From NCBI RefSeq assembly GCF_009707865.1, contig NZ_WMBA01000028.1, forward strand, positions 27,164 to 91,163: a stretch of 64,000 nt of DNA, read 5' to 3'. The position numbers and the translations under genes are program-made. This document shows, piece by piece, positions 38,282 to 47,218 of this stretch. Numbering within the stretch: position 1 is the stretch's first letter; each line of letters starts with the position of its first letter. The stretch is from Amycolatopsis pithecellobii. Lineage in GTDB: Bacteria; Actinomycetota; Actinomycetes; Mycobacteriales; Pseudonocardiaceae. The notes under the pieces were generated by a model, which saw only the letters and a program-made list of their open reading frames with translations, did not search any database and had not been told where the DNA came from.

Positions 38282-40129
38282 TCACTGGGCGATCAGGGGT
38301 TGGGTCAGGTCGTACATCGTCGTGGTGCCGACCGTCGTCGCCGTGAAGTTCTGCTCGACCCAGCTGCTGATCGAGCCGCCACGGTCGCCGAAACCACCCG
38401 TGCCGCCGGAGACGTAGTACGTGATCTGCCTGTCGGCGACGTACTGCTGGAACTGCGCGAGGGTCGGCGCGGGGTCGCCGCCGTTGAAGCCACCGATCGC
38501 CATCACCGCCTTGTCGGAGCCGAGCGCGAGGCCCGCGGCCGATTGGGAACCGCTCGTCGCGGCGGCCCATTTCGTGGTGGTGTTCTTCAGCAGCGCGACC
38601 ACCTGGCTGTCGGCCTGACCACCGCCGAAACCACCGCCGAAACCACCGGCTTCGGCGGCCTGCGCGGGCCCGGACGCGGGAATCGATCCGATGTGCGGCC
38701 GCGCGGCGGTGACCACGGCGTACGCGGTCGTGCCGAGCATCCCGGTGATCAGCGCGCTGACGCCGAGCACGACTCCCGCCCGGCGCACCCGGTCGGCACC
38801 GAACAGCAGGCCGAGCGTGACGATCGCGGTGAGCAACAGGATCAGGTACCGCAGCCACGGCTGCCACGACGGCACCCGGTCGAGCAGGATGAAATTCCAG
38901 ACCCCGGTGACCGCGAGCATGAGCGCCAGTGCGATGCGGGCGGTGAAGTTGTGCCGTCCGCGCCACAGTTCGACAGCACCGATACCGACCAGTCCGCCGA
39001 TGCCCGGCGCGAGCCCGACCGTGTAGTACGGGTGGATGGTGCCGCTCATGTAACTGAACACCACCGCGGTGACCACGGTCCAGCCGCCCCACAGCAGCAG
39101 CCCGGCGCGCCGGGGGTCGGTGCGCGGGGCGAACCGCGTGAACCACAGCCCGGCGACGAGTGCGATCAACGCGGCCGGCAGCAGCCACGAAATCTCCGAA
39201 CCGATGGACTCGCCGAACATCCGGGTGATCCCGGTGGCGCCGCCGAACATGCCACCACCGCCGCCACCTCCGGCGCGATTCCCGTCACCACCGAAGATCC
39301 GGCCGAGACCGTTGTAGCCCAGGGCGAGTTCGAGGGCGCTGTTGCCGGTGGATCCGCCGATGTACGGGCGGCTCGACGCCGGCCACAGCGCGACCACGGC
39401 GACGTACCAGCCGGCGGACACCACGACGGCGAGCCCGGCCGCGAGCACTTGCAGGACCCGCTTGCCGAGCCCGGTCGGCGCGGCGACGAGGTACACCAGC
39501 ACGAACGCGGGCAGCACCAGAAACGCTTGCAGCATCTTGGTGATGAAGCCGAACCCGATCGCGACACCGGCGAGCACGAGCCACCAAGTGCCCGCCTTCT
39601 CCAGCGCGCGAACGGTGCACCAGGCGCCGAGCGTCATCAGCAGCACCAGCAGCGCATCCGGGTTGTTGAACTTGAACATCACGGCCGCGACCGGGGTCAG
39701 CGCCAGCACCGAACCCGCGAGCAGCCCGGCCGCGGGACCGTTCGTGCGCCGCACGGTCAGATACAGCAGGCCGACGGAACCCACGCCGCACAACGCATTC
39801 GGCGCGAGCATGCTCCAACTGGAGAAACCGAACACGCGGCCGGACAAGGCCATCAGCCACATCGCGGCGGGTGGTTTGTCGACGGTGATCACGTTGCCGG
39901 GATCGAGCGAGGCGAAGAAAAGCGCCTCCCAGTTCTTGGTCCCGGCCTGGACCGCCATCGCGTAGAAATCGTTGGCGTAGCCGGATGCGCTCAGGTTCCA
40001 GAAATACAGCGCGGCGGTCGCGAGCAGCAGCACGGCGACGGCGGGCCGGACCCACCGTGACCGCCCCGTGGTGCGAGCGGCCAGGCGCGGCAGCACGGCT
40101 TGGCGCGGAGCGGCGGACGCGGTCGTCAT
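38282..40129 (-). CDS. GT39-family membrane glycosyltransferase (ArnT/PMT-like)
   Basis: A 615-residue polytopic protein of the dolichyl-phosphate-mannose mannosyltransferase/ArnT superfamily. The acidic first loop SGYANDFYAMAVQAG and the ITVDKPP motif (about 83-89) are typical. About eleven helices are predicted. A Gly-rich insert (GGGGGGGMFGG near 290) and a soluble C-terminal domain of about 150 residues follow. It probably transfers a lipid-linked sugar on the outer face of the membrane. It lies 13 bp after the GT2-GtrA gene in the same direction, which could make the lipid-linked donor. Confidence 0.88.
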   Translation of the reverse strand: MTTASAAPRQAVLPRLAARTTGRSRWVRPAVAVLLLATAALYFWNLSASGYANDFYAMAVQAGTKNWEALFFASLDPGNVITVDKPPAAMWLMALSGRVFGFSSWSMLAPNALCGVGSVGLLYLTVRRTNGPAAGLLAGSVLALTPVAAVMFKFNNPDALLVLLMTLGAWCTVRALEKAGTWWLVLAGVAIGFGFITKMLQAFLVLPAFVLVYLVAAPTGLGKRVLQVLAAGLAVVVSAGWYVAVVALWPASSRPYIGGSTGNSALELALGYNGLGRIFGGDGNRAGGGGGGGMFGGATGITRMFGESIGSEISWLLPAALIALVAGLWFTRFAPRTDPRRAGLLLWGGWTVVTAVVFSYMSGTIHPYYTVGLAPGIGGLVGIGAVELWRGRHNFTARIALALMLAVTGVWNFILLDRVPSWQPWLRYLILLLTAIVTLGLLFGADRVRRAGVVLGVSALITGMLGTTAYAVVTAARPHIGSIPASGPAQAAEAGGFGGGFGGGQADSQVVALLKNTTTKWAAATSGSQSAAGLALGSDKAVMAIGGFNGGDPAPTLAQFQQYVADRQITYYVSGGTGGFGDRGGSISSWVEQNFTATTVGTTTMYDLTQPLIAQ

Positions 40130-40142
40130 CGGCGAGATTCTC

Positions 40143-41405
40143 CTATCGGCTCTTACGGAAGACCCAGTTGCGGAACAACAGGAAACGCAGCACGGTGGCG
40201 GCGAGATTGGCCAGTACCAGCACGATCAGTTCAGCGGCGCGGCCCGGCTCACTCCCGGAATGCAGCAGCGCGAGTGCACCACTGGTGAGCGCCAGCCCGA
40301 GGCCGAACACGATCAGGCCCTCGAACTGGTGCCGCCCGGCGCCGTGCGTGCCGCGGACGCCGAAGGTGAAGCGGCGGTTGGCCGCGGTGTTGGCGACCGC
40401 GGTAAGCAGGAGTGCGACGAGATTCGCCGCCTGCGCCCCGAATCCGCCGCGCAGCACCACGAACAGCAGCAGATAGGCAAGGGTGCTGCCGACGCCGATC
40501 GCCGCGAACCGCACGAGCTGCGTCGCCAGTTTCGGTGGCACGCCAGGGGTGGACACTCCGATCGGCTCCCGTCCGAGCTGGGCGCGAAGCTCGCCGACGG
40601 GCAGCGTCCCGCGCGCGAACGCCCGGATCATGCGCGCCACGCCACGCAGGTCCGCGGCGGCGGTGGCGATGATGTTGACCGACGAGTGGGGGTCGTCGAT
40701 CCAGTCGACCGGCACTTCGTGGGTGCGCAGTCCGGCCCGTTGCGCCAGCACGAGCAGCTCGGTGTCGAAGAACCAGCCGGTGTCCTCGACGAGCGGGAGC
40801 AGCCGCTTGGCCACGTCGGCGCGGATCGCCTTGAAACCGCATTGTGCGTCGGAAAATCTGGCGGCGAGCGTGCCACGCAGGATCAGGTTGTAGCAACGGG
40901 AGATGATCTCCCGCTTGGGACCGCGCACGACCCGGGCGCCGCGGGCGAGCCGCGAGCCGATCGCGAGATCGGAATGGCCCGAGATGAGCGGCGCGACCAG
41001 CGGCAACAGCGCCGCGAGATCGGTCGACATATCGACGTCCAGATAGGCCAGCACTTGCGCGTCGGACGCGGACCACACCGCGTTCAGCGCCCGCCCGCGA
41101 CCTTTCTGGTCCAGGTGGACGACGTCGACTTCGGGGATCTCGTCGGCGAGCCCGTCCGCGACGGCGAGCGTGCCATCCGTGCTCGCGTTGTCGGCGATGG
41201 TGATGCGGTACCCGTAGGGCACGGTGTCGCGCAGGTAGGCGTGCAGCCGGTGCACGCACTGGGCAAGATCGGCCTCCTCGTTGTAGACGGGGATGACCAC
41301 GTCGAGAACCGGCCCTGCCGCTGAGGAAATGGCCCGCGCCGCTGCGGGGGAAGCGTCTGCGGAGGTCATGGGAACCACGGTGGTGGTGGCCGTTGTGGTG
41401 ACCAT
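40143..41405 (-). CDS. GT2 glycosyltransferase fused to GtrA-like membrane domain
   Basis: A 420-residue protein. Residues 30-260 form a GT2 (DPM1-like) domain with IPVYNEEADL, DNASTDGT, the metal motif YLDVDMSTD and GFKAIRAD. Residues 285-415 form a four-helix GtrA domain ending LFRNWVFRKS. It should charge polyprenyl phosphate with a sugar and help flip it. An operon with the GT39 enzyme is suggested. The start may instead be ATG 41369. Confidence 0.88.
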   Translation of the reverse strand: MVTTTATTTVVPMTSADASPAAARAISSAAGPVLDVVIPVYNEEADLAQCVHRLHAYLRDTVPYGYRITIADNASTDGTLAVADGLADEIPEVDVVHLDQKGRGRALNAVWSASDAQVLAYLDVDMSTDLAALLPLVAPLISGHSDLAIGSRLARGARVVRGPKREIISRCYNLILRGTLAARFSDAQCGFKAIRADVAKRLLPLVEDTGWFFDTELLVLAQRAGLRTHEVPVDWIDDPHSSVNIIATAAADLRGVARMIRAFARGTLPVGELRAQLGREPIGVSTPGVPPKLATQLVRFAAIGVGSTLAYLLLFVVLRGGFGAQAANLVALLLTAVANTAANRRFTFGVRGTHGAGRHQFEGLIVFGLGLALTSGALALLHSGSEPGRAAELIVLVLANLAATVLRFLLFRNWVFRKSR

Positions 41406-41489
41406 GTGGCCGCGCTGTGCGGATGCTGTGAGCGTCTTGGGTATCCACGGCTGCGGAGGCTAGCCGTCGTTACCCCGGTCGATACGGCT

Positions 41490-42428
41490 CTAGAGGTCGA
41501 TGACGATCTTGCCGTGCACGTGCCGGCCGGCCTGGAGCTCGGCCGCGCGGCGGATCTCCTCGACCGGGAAGCTCGCCGCGATGGGCACCCGGAGTTGGCC
41601 TGCCGCGACCAGGCGAGCGATCTCTTCCAGTGCGCCGGGAGCGGCGTTCGCGCCGTTGGCCGACGACACGCCGTCGACTTGCGCGGCGATGGTGCAGATG
41701 CGGCCGTCCGGGACGCCGAGTTCTCGTGCGGCGTGCACTGTGTCCATCCCGTGCAGGTCGATGGCGGCGGTGACACCGCCGGGTGCGAGAGCTCGGACCC
41801 GGTCGGCCAGTCCGTCCCCGTAGGCGACGGGCTCGGCTCCGAGATCGCGCAGGAAATCGGCCGATGTCGCCGATCCCGTCCCGATCACGCGCGCTCCGGC
41901 GAGCCGGGCCAGCTGGACGGCGAACACCCCGACCCCGCCCGCCGCGCCGCCGATCAGCACTGTGTCGTCCGGGCCGGGGCCGACCACGGCGAGGGCGGCG
42001 GCCGCCGTGCGGCCGGCGATCGTGAGGGTGGCGGCGGTGCGGTCGTCGACGCCGTCGGGGGTGTGATGGGCCTCGTTCGCCGCGATCCCCCCGGCTGGAT
42101 CGACCACCACGAAGTCGGCGACAGAGCGGGACAGTGCGCCCCCGAACACCCGGTCGCCAGGTGCGAAGCCGGTCACCCCGGCGCCGACCTGGTCGATCAC
42201 TCCCGCGTAGTCGGTCCCGAACCCGGCCGGGAGGCTCAAGCCGAACCGGGCGGCGGTGTCCGCGTCGGCGGTCATGATCCAGTCCATCGGATTAAGACCT
42301 GCCGCGGTGACCCGGATGCGGACCTGTCCCTGGCCGGCTTGCGGAACGGGAATCTCCTGGATTTCCAGGACTTCGGGGCCGCCGAATGAATCGAGCCGGA
42401 CCGCCCTGCTCCTGCTCTGTTCCTGCAT
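41490..42428 (-). CDS. NADP-dependent MDR-family oxidoreductase
   Basis: A 312-residue zinc-free medium-chain dehydrogenase/reductase of the quinone-oxidoreductase type, with a GroES-like N-terminus (GLNPMDWIM, FGTDYAGVIDQVG) and a Rossmann motif GGAAGGVGVFAVQLA near 160. No zinc ligands are seen. It is divergent from a TetR gene, and the shared promoter region has an AAACGGA-N6-TCCGTTT palindrome, so TetR control is likely. The SD is AGGAGA. Confidence 0.88.
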   Translation of the reverse strand: MQEQSRSRAVRLDSFGGPEVLEIQEIPVPQAGQGQVRIRVTAAGLNPMDWIMTADADTAARFGLSLPAGFGTDYAGVIDQVGAGVTGFAPGDRVFGGALSRSVADFVVVDPAGGIAANEAHHTPDGVDDRTAATLTIAGRTAAAALAVVGPGPDDTVLIGGAAGGVGVFAVQLARLAGARVIGTGSATSADFLRDLGAEPVAYGDGLADRVRALAPGGVTAAIDLHGMDTVHAARELGVPDGRICTIAAQVDGVSSANGANAAPGALEEIARLVAAGQLRVPIAASFPVEEIRRAAELQAGRHVHGKIVIDL

Positions 42429-42448
42429 GTATGCCTGTCTCCTGGGGA

Positions 42449-42514
42449 ACGGATCGAAACGGACTATGCTCCGTTTACATGACCGACTCTAACACAACCG
42501 GAGCGTGATCCGTT
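42449..42514. promoter_or_regulatory. TetR operator region, MDR/TetR divergent promoters
   Basis: A perfect AAACGGA-CTATGC-TCCGTTT palindrome lies at 42458-42477. Flanking AACGGATC (near 42449) and GATCCGTT (near 42507) add further half-sites. It overlaps the CATAGT -10 of the oxidoreductase gene. Confidence 0.65.
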
Positions 42515-43084
42515 TTGACTGATGCGGAGATGCGCGCGCCACGGGCGGACGCGACCCGTAACCGCGACCAGTTGCTCGCGGTGGCGACGCGCGTGTTCAT
42601 GTCGGCTGACGCCGAGCCGTCGATGCGGGCGATCGCCCGCGAGGCCGGGGTCGGCATCGCCACGCTCTACCGGCACTTCCCGACCCGCGAGTCGCTGGTC
42701 GATGCGGTCTACCGGGACCAGGTCGTGCGGCTGACGACCGGCGCCCGCGAGCTGCTCGGCCGGCTGCCGCCGGCTGCGGCGATGCGGCGCTGGATGGACT
42801 TGTTCGGGGACTGGATCGCGACCAAGAACGGCATGCTCGACACGCTTCTTGCGATGATCGAGTCGGGCGAGATCGCCCATGCACAGACCGGGGCCGACCT
42901 ACTGGCGGCCATCACCATGATTCTCGATGCCGGCCGCGCGGCGGGCGACCTCCGCTCCGACGTCACCGCCGAGGACGTCGCCGCCTCCCTCATCGGCATC
43001 TTCACCGTGACCCCCCGGCCCAAGCATGAAGCCAAGGCCAGTCGCCTGCTGAACCTCCTGATGGACGGTCTCCGGCCCGCCTGA
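42515..43084 (+). CDS. TetR-family transcriptional repressor
   Basis: A 189-residue TetR protein. The helix-turn-helix is at about 25-65 (PSMRAIAREAGVGIATLYRHFPTRESL) with a divergent ligand domain of the TetR_C_33-like actinobacterial type. A TTG start at 42515 has GGAG about 12 nt upstream. ATG 42530 is an alternative. It probably represses the divergent MDR oxidoreductase and itself. Confidence 0.85.
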   Translation: MTDAEMRAPRADATRNRDQLLAVATRVFMSADAEPSMRAIAREAGVGIATLYRHFPTRESLVDAVYRDQVVRLTTGARELLGRLPPAAAMRRWMDLFGDWIATKNGMLDTLLAMIESGEIAHAQTGADLLAAITMILDAGRAAGDLRSDVTAEDVAASLIGIFTVTPRPKHEAKASRLLNLLMDGLRPA

Positions 43085-43099
43085 ACCCGGGCCAAGCCT

Positions 43100-44602
43100 T
43101 CATGCGTCGAGGCCCGCGGACGGGAAAAGTACCCGGAACTCCGTTCGACCCGGTTCACTGTGGACAGTCACTTCACCCTGGTGTGCGGCGACGACGGCGG
43201 CCACGATCGCCAGCCCGAGGCCGGTGCTGCCTGCCGCGCGTGAGCGGGACGTGTCCCCTCTGGCGAAGCGCTCGAACACCTCCGGCAATACGCTTTGCGG
43301 GATACCGGGACCGTCGTCGGCGACCGTGAGCACCACCCGTCCATCCTCAGTGGACAGTCGGGTGGTGACCTTCGTGCCGGGCGGGGTGTGCGTGCGGGCG
43401 TTGTTGAGCAGGTTCAGCACGACCTGGTGCAACTGGTCGGCGTCACCGACGACGAGCAGCGGTTCCGGTGGCACGTCAAGCAACCATGGATGGTCTGGAC
43501 CAGCCACGTGCGCGTCGGCGACGGCGTCCATCACCAGCCTGGTCAGGTCCACCGGTTCGTACACACGATGCCGCCCGGCGTCCAATCTGGCCAGCAGCAA
43601 CAAATCCTCGACGAGCGTCGTCATGCGGGCGGATTCCGACTCGACCCGGCTCATCGCGAACGCGACGTCCTCCGGCACATCGTCCGCACTGCGCCGGGTC
43701 AGCTCCGCGTAGCCGCGGATCGCGGCCAGCGGGGTGCGCAGCTCGTGGCTGGCGTCGGCAACGAACTGGCGCACCCGGCTTTCACTTTCCTGGCGTGCGG
43801 CGAGCGCGGCCGCGACGTGCCCGAGCATCCGGTTGAACGCCGCGCCGACCTTGCCGACCTCGGTCCGCGGGTCGGTGTCGGCTTCGGGCACGCGCATCGG
43901 CAACGCGACTTCACCGCGGTCCAGCGGCAATTCCGACACACTCGACGCGGTGCGCGCGAGCCGGTCCAGTGGCCGCATGGTGCGGCGCACCGTGGCGGCG
44001 CCGATCCCGCCGGCGAGCAGCAGCCCGCCGAGCGCGACGGCACCGAAGATCAGCCCGAGCTGCCACAGCGTCGCGGTCACGTCGGCCAGCGGCAGGCCGG
44101 TGATCAGCGTGCCGCCGAACGACGTGCGGACGGCGACGACCCGGTACTCGCCGAGACCATCGAGATCGACCGAGTGGAACGCGCCGGTCGGCGGGAGCTG
44201 GGTCAGCTCCCGCAGCTGTTGTTGCGGGATCGGGTCACTGGGGAACGGATCCGACGGCGTCGGCACCACCCCGCCGCGCAGGATGCCCGACCGCACCCCA
44301 CCGCCCGGCTCGATCAGCACGCTGAGCGTGCCGACCCCCTGCCCCGGCACCCGCAGCGAGTCCGGCGGGCGCTGCCCCGGCGGGAACGACGGCGTGCCCG
44401 GCGGCGGCCCCCGGGTGCCGCGGTCGCTCGCCGCGACGAGCCGGTCGTCAAGCTGGTGCAGCAGGAAACTGCGCAACGCGACCTCGGTGACCACGCCGAC
44501 GACCAGGCACACGACCGCGAGCAACGCGATGAGCTGCGCGATCAGCTTTCCGCGCAGCGAAGAGGGGAGGAACCTGCGCCTAGGTCGTGGGTTTGAGGAC
44601 AT
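43100..44602 (-). CDS. Sensor histidine kinase
   Basis: A 500-residue membrane kinase with a short cytoplasmic start, TM1 (about 22-45), an extracytoplasmic domain rich in Pro, TM2 (about 165-190), HAMP, HisKA with H286 in ADASHELRTPLAAIRGY, and an ATPase domain with N, G1 (DDGPGIP) and G2 (GSTGLGLAI) boxes. It resembles TcrY/TrcS-type kinases. It overlaps the response-regulator stop, so the pair is coupled. The signal is unknown. Confidence 0.9.
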   Translation of the reverse strand: MSSNPRPRRRFLPSSLRGKLIAQLIALLAVVCLVVGVVTEVALRSFLLHQLDDRLVAASDRGTRGPPPGTPSFPPGQRPPDSLRVPGQGVGTLSVLIEPGGGVRSGILRGGVVPTPSDPFPSDPIPQQQLRELTQLPPTGAFHSVDLDGLGEYRVVAVRTSFGGTLITGLPLADVTATLWQLGLIFGAVALGGLLLAGGIGAATVRRTMRPLDRLARTASSVSELPLDRGEVALPMRVPEADTDPRTEVGKVGAAFNRMLGHVAAALAARQESESRVRQFVADASHELRTPLAAIRGYAELTRRSADDVPEDVAFAMSRVESESARMTTLVEDLLLLARLDAGRHRVYEPVDLTRLVMDAVADAHVAGPDHPWLLDVPPEPLLVVGDADQLHQVVLNLLNNARTHTPPGTKVTTRLSTEDGRVVLTVADDGPGIPQSVLPEVFERFARGDTSRSRAAGSTGLGLAIVAAVVAAHQGEVTVHSEPGRTEFRVLFPSAGLDA

Positions 44603-45329
44603 AGCCGGCACCGCGCATGGTGTGGATCATCGGCTCCCTGCCCGCGTCGATTTTCTTCCGCAGATAGGAAATATAGAGCTCGACGATGTTTGCCTGCCCG
44701 CCGAAGTCGTAGCTCCACACCCGGTCGAGGATCTGCGCCTTCGACAGCACGCGTTTGGGGTTGTGCATCAGGAAGCGCAGCAGCTCGAACTCGGTCGCGG
44801 TGAGCGAGACCGGTTCGCCGCCGCGGTGGACCTCGCGGCTGTCCTCGTCCAGGGTCAGATCCCCGACGACCAGCGTGGATCCCTCGCGCGCCGCCACGAC
44901 CCTGGACCGGCGCAGCAGCGCACGCAGGCGGAGCACGACCTCCTCGAGGCTGAACGGCTTGGTCACGTAGTCGTCGCCGCCCGCGGTCAACCCGGCGATG
45001 CGGTCCTCGACGGCGTCCCGCGCGGTCAGGAACAGAACCGGCAGGTGCGGCGCCTCCGTACGCAGTTTCGCGAGCACCTCGAGTCCGCTCAGATCGGGCA
45101 GCATCACGTCGAGCACGACGATGTCGGGACGGAAGTCACGAGCCGTGCGCACGGCATCGGTGCCGTTGCCCGCGCTGCGGATCTCCCAGCCCTCCATACG
45201 CAGCGCCATCGCCACCAGCTCGGCGAGCGTCTCCTCGTCGTCCACGACGAGCACGCGCACAGCCGAGCCGTCGGCGTGCCGCAGATCGGCCTTGCCCGCA
45301 CCGGGCGCGGTGGCGTTCATGCTGGTCAT
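44580..45329 (-). CDS. OmpR-family response regulator
   Basis: A 249-residue two-component regulator. The receiver domain has D30/D31, phospho-acceptor D74 in VVLDVMLP, T102 and K124. An OmpR/PhoB winged-helix domain spans about 150-247. It resembles mycobacterial TcrX/TrcR. ATG 45329 is chosen because upstream sequence in the frame is non-coding in character. It is divergent from the DUF5666-type membrane protein, a plausible target. Confidence 0.92.
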   Translation of the reverse strand: MTSMNATAPGAGKADLRHADGSAVRVLVVDDEETLAELVAMALRMEGWEIRSAGNGTDAVRTARDFRPDIVVLDVMLPDLSGLEVLAKLRTEAPHLPVLFLTARDAVEDRIAGLTAGGDDYVTKPFSLEEVVLRLRALLRRSRVVAAREGSTLVVGDLTLDEDSREVHRGGEPVSLTATEFELLRFLMHNPKRVLSKAQILDRVWSYDFGGQANIVELYISYLRKKIDAGREPMIHTMRGAGYVLKPTT

Positions 45330-45461
45330 CGTCCCATCTTCGGGCGCGCGCGTAAGGCTTACCTGTGCGCGTCCTGTGGGTTTGCTGTGCGCCAAAGGCC
45401 GCACAGCATGTCCCCACCTCGTACACAGGCTGCGCACAGTATGGGCACCGAAGCTGGTCCC

Positions 45462-46013
45462 ATGAGTACCGAGACGACCCCCCAGCCGCCTCGAGCCTGG
45501 GGTGATCCACAACCGGCCGCGTCGAAATGGTCCGGCCGCAACACCGCGATCGCCATCGCGGTGGCCATCGTGATCGCCGCGCTCGGCGGGGTCGCGATCT
45601 ACGCCGGCACGTCCGCGAATGCCAGCGGACAACAGGGTTTCGGCGGCCCCGGCGGAGGCCGCGGGTTCTACGGCGCCCCACCCGGCGGCGGGCAGGCCTT
45701 CCTGCGCGACGCGCTACACGGCGACTTCACCGTCGAGGACAACGGCAGTTATGTCACCGAGCGGATGCAGACCGGCGAGGTCACCGCGGTGAGCGCAACG
45801 TCGATCACGGTGCGGAGCAAGGATTCCTACACCCAGACCTACGCGGTCGACTCGTCAACCCGGAAGGCAGGTGACCCGGCGACCGGGTCGACCGTGACGG
45901 TGGTGGCGAAGGTTTCCGGTGACACCGCCACCGCGACCGGTATCACCGACGGCACCCTGTCCCAGCGGGGCGGATTCCCGGGCGGGGGCCGGCAAGGGGG
46001 ACCGCCGCGGTAA
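45462..46013 (+). CDS. Membrane-anchored Gly-rich protein with DUF5666-like domain
   Basis: A 183-residue protein. An N-terminal cytosolic segment, one membrane helix (IAIAVAIVIAALGGVAIYAG, about 29-48) and Gly-rich stretches flank a small beta domain (about 95-165, GEVTAVSATSITVRS) resembling DUF5666. It ends in a second Gly/Arg run. It is probably extracytoplasmic. It starts opposite the two-component operon and may be its target. ATG 45441 is an alternative start. Confidence 0.78.
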   Translation: MSTETTPQPPRAWGDPQPAASKWSGRNTAIAIAVAIVIAALGGVAIYAGTSANASGQQGFGGPGGGRGFYGAPPGGGQAFLRDALHGDFTVEDNGSYVTERMQTGEVTAVSATSITVRSKDSYTQTYAVDSSTRKAGDPATGSTVTVVAKVSGDTATATGITDGTLSQRGGFPGGGRQGGPPR

Positions 46014-46042
46014 CAAGACTTCTCCGACCAACTCGCGGGTCA

Positions 46043-46074
46043 GGCCCGCTTCCGGAGGCACCCGGAAGCGGGCC
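46043..46074 (+). terminator. Terminator of DUF5666-type gene
   Basis: A 13-bp stem (GGCCCGCTTCCGG / CCGGAAGCGGGCC) with a 6-nt loop is followed by TTTCGTATT. Confidence 0.85.
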
Positions 46075-46138
46075 TTTCGTATTCACCGCGCCAGGAGCGA
46101 CGCGGTCAATAACACACGAACTTCGATAATCGCGCCGG

Positions 46139-46390
46139 TTACGCGAGGTCGAACTGCCCCGCCTTCACGCCGGTCAGGAACGCCTCCCACTCGCCGGCGT
46201 CGAAAACGAACACCGGGCTGTCCGCCAGTTTCGTATCGCGGACGCCGATCAGGCCGGTGCTGCCGAGGTTGACCTCGACGCAGTTGCCGCCGTTCGGCTC
46301 ACTGGCGAAAGATTTCTTCCAGTCTCCCTCATCGAACAGCGCGGCGGCCGTCTCGGGGTCGTAAGCCAGTGGGCGCGGGTGTTCCGCCAT
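46139..46390 (-). CDS. DUF397 domain protein
   Basis: An 83-residue DUF397 protein with WKKSFASEPNGGNCVEV and GVRDTKLADSPVFVF followed by WEAFLTGVKAGQFD. These small proteins are the usual partners of Scr1-type XRE regulators (HTH plus DUF5753) in actinomycetes, and act with them as activator/modulator pairs. A matching XRE gene lies at 47219. The SD is GGAGG. Confidence 0.9.
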   Translation of the reverse strand: MAEHPRPLAYDPETAAALFDEGDWKKSFASEPNGGNCVEVNLGSTGLIGVRDTKLADSPVFVFDAGEWEAFLTGVKAGQFDLA

Positions 46391-46473
46391 GGGGTCTTAC
46401 CTCCGTGCTTGTGCGGCGCTGCCGCGGGCAAACGGCCTCAGCGCCTGGTGCTTGGGGACTTGGGCAGGTCCAG

Positions 46474-46501
46474 TCGAGTGACCGGAAGACTGATCACTCG
46501 A
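46474..46501. promoter_or_regulatory. Inverted repeat in DUF397 / 46609 divergent region
   Basis: TCGAGTGA (46474-46481) and TCACTCGA (46494-46501) are perfect inverted 8-mers. They could be an operator for the nearby XRE regulator. Confidence 0.4.
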
Positions 46502-46608
46502 CACCAAGATTATTCCAGGAGTACGATTAATCCGGTCCACCGGGGTACGCCCAGGTGATCAAGCTGCTGTCCAGCAGGCAGGCGGCCGTACTTCTGGGGA
46601 GGTGCATC

Positions 46609-47025
46609 GTGCTCGGAGCAGCGGCTGACCGCGCCCGCACGGTCACCGCCCCCTTCATGGTGGTCGGCCAGGTCAACGGCCGCGAGCAGGCGGTCGGCGT
46701 CGCGAACCCGGCTGACGCGCTCGCGCACATGCTCGAGTGGTTCGGCCTTGACCGCGACGCCGTGGCCTTCTGGTATCTCCGCGCGGACTGGCCGTCCCCG
46801 GTGACGCTGATCGGCAGGCCCGTCGCGGGGCTCGTCGGCGAAACCCGCCGCTGCGTCCATCTCTTCCCGGCGCGACCCGGCACCGCGCTGTTCGACACCG
46901 TCACCGCGTGCTGTGGAACCGAGCTGTCGTTGACCGAGATCGAATGGGTGCGCCTCGGCGCCGGTATGCCGTGCGAGCCCTGTCTCGTCGGCGGCGCCCC
47001 GCGCGGCCATGCACTGGAGGGATGA
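46609..47025 (+). CDS. Conserved small protein, unknown function
   Basis: A 138-residue protein starting at GTG 46609, chosen because GGGGAGG lies 6 nt upstream. The frame is open from 46555. It has no membrane helix. The C-terminal third has a Cys-rich motif, ACCGTELSLTEIEWVRLG followed by CEPC, which could bind zinc. I recognise no named family. It lies between DUF397 and XRE genes and is followed 4 bp later by a small basic frame. Confidence 0.7.
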   Translation: MLGAAADRARTVTAPFMVVGQVNGREQAVGVANPADALAHMLEWFGLDRDAVAFWYLRADWPSPVTLIGRPVAGLVGETRRCVHLFPARPGTALFDTVTACCGTELSLTEIEWVRLGAGMPCEPCLVGGAPRGHALEG

Positions 47026-47029
47026 CGGA

Positions 47030-47194
47030 ATGACCGTGAGGATCGGTGACGCGACCCGGCCGGGGCGGCGGCGTGACCGTTACGAGGACCAAGCCCCCGC
47101 GACCGATCGTCGTCGCGCGGCCGTCGGCGCGCCCCGGCGACAGCGGCACGTCTGGTGGTACCACATCGAGTTCGCGCTCAGACCCCGCTGCTGA
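47030..47194 (+). CDS. Small basic protein, unknown
   Basis: A 54-residue frame with ATG preceded by GGAGGG at 9 nt, directly after the 46609 gene. It is very rich in Arg (RPGRRRDRYED, RRRAAVGAPRRQRH) and ends HVWWYHIEFALRPRC. No family is recognised. The good SD and tight spacing favour a real gene, but it could be spurious. Confidence 0.45.
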   Translation: MTVRIGDATRPGRRRDRYEDQAPATDRRRAAVGAPRRQRHVWWYHIEFALRPRC

Positions 47195-47218
47195 GCTTTC
47201 CGTGCCACGGCGCGGTTT

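Noticed and set aside
38135..40060. 641-codon plus-strand frame opposite the GT39 gene
   Set aside because: It crosses the SRP RNA gene and has shadow composition. The minus-strand frame has clear membrane helices and GT39 motifs.
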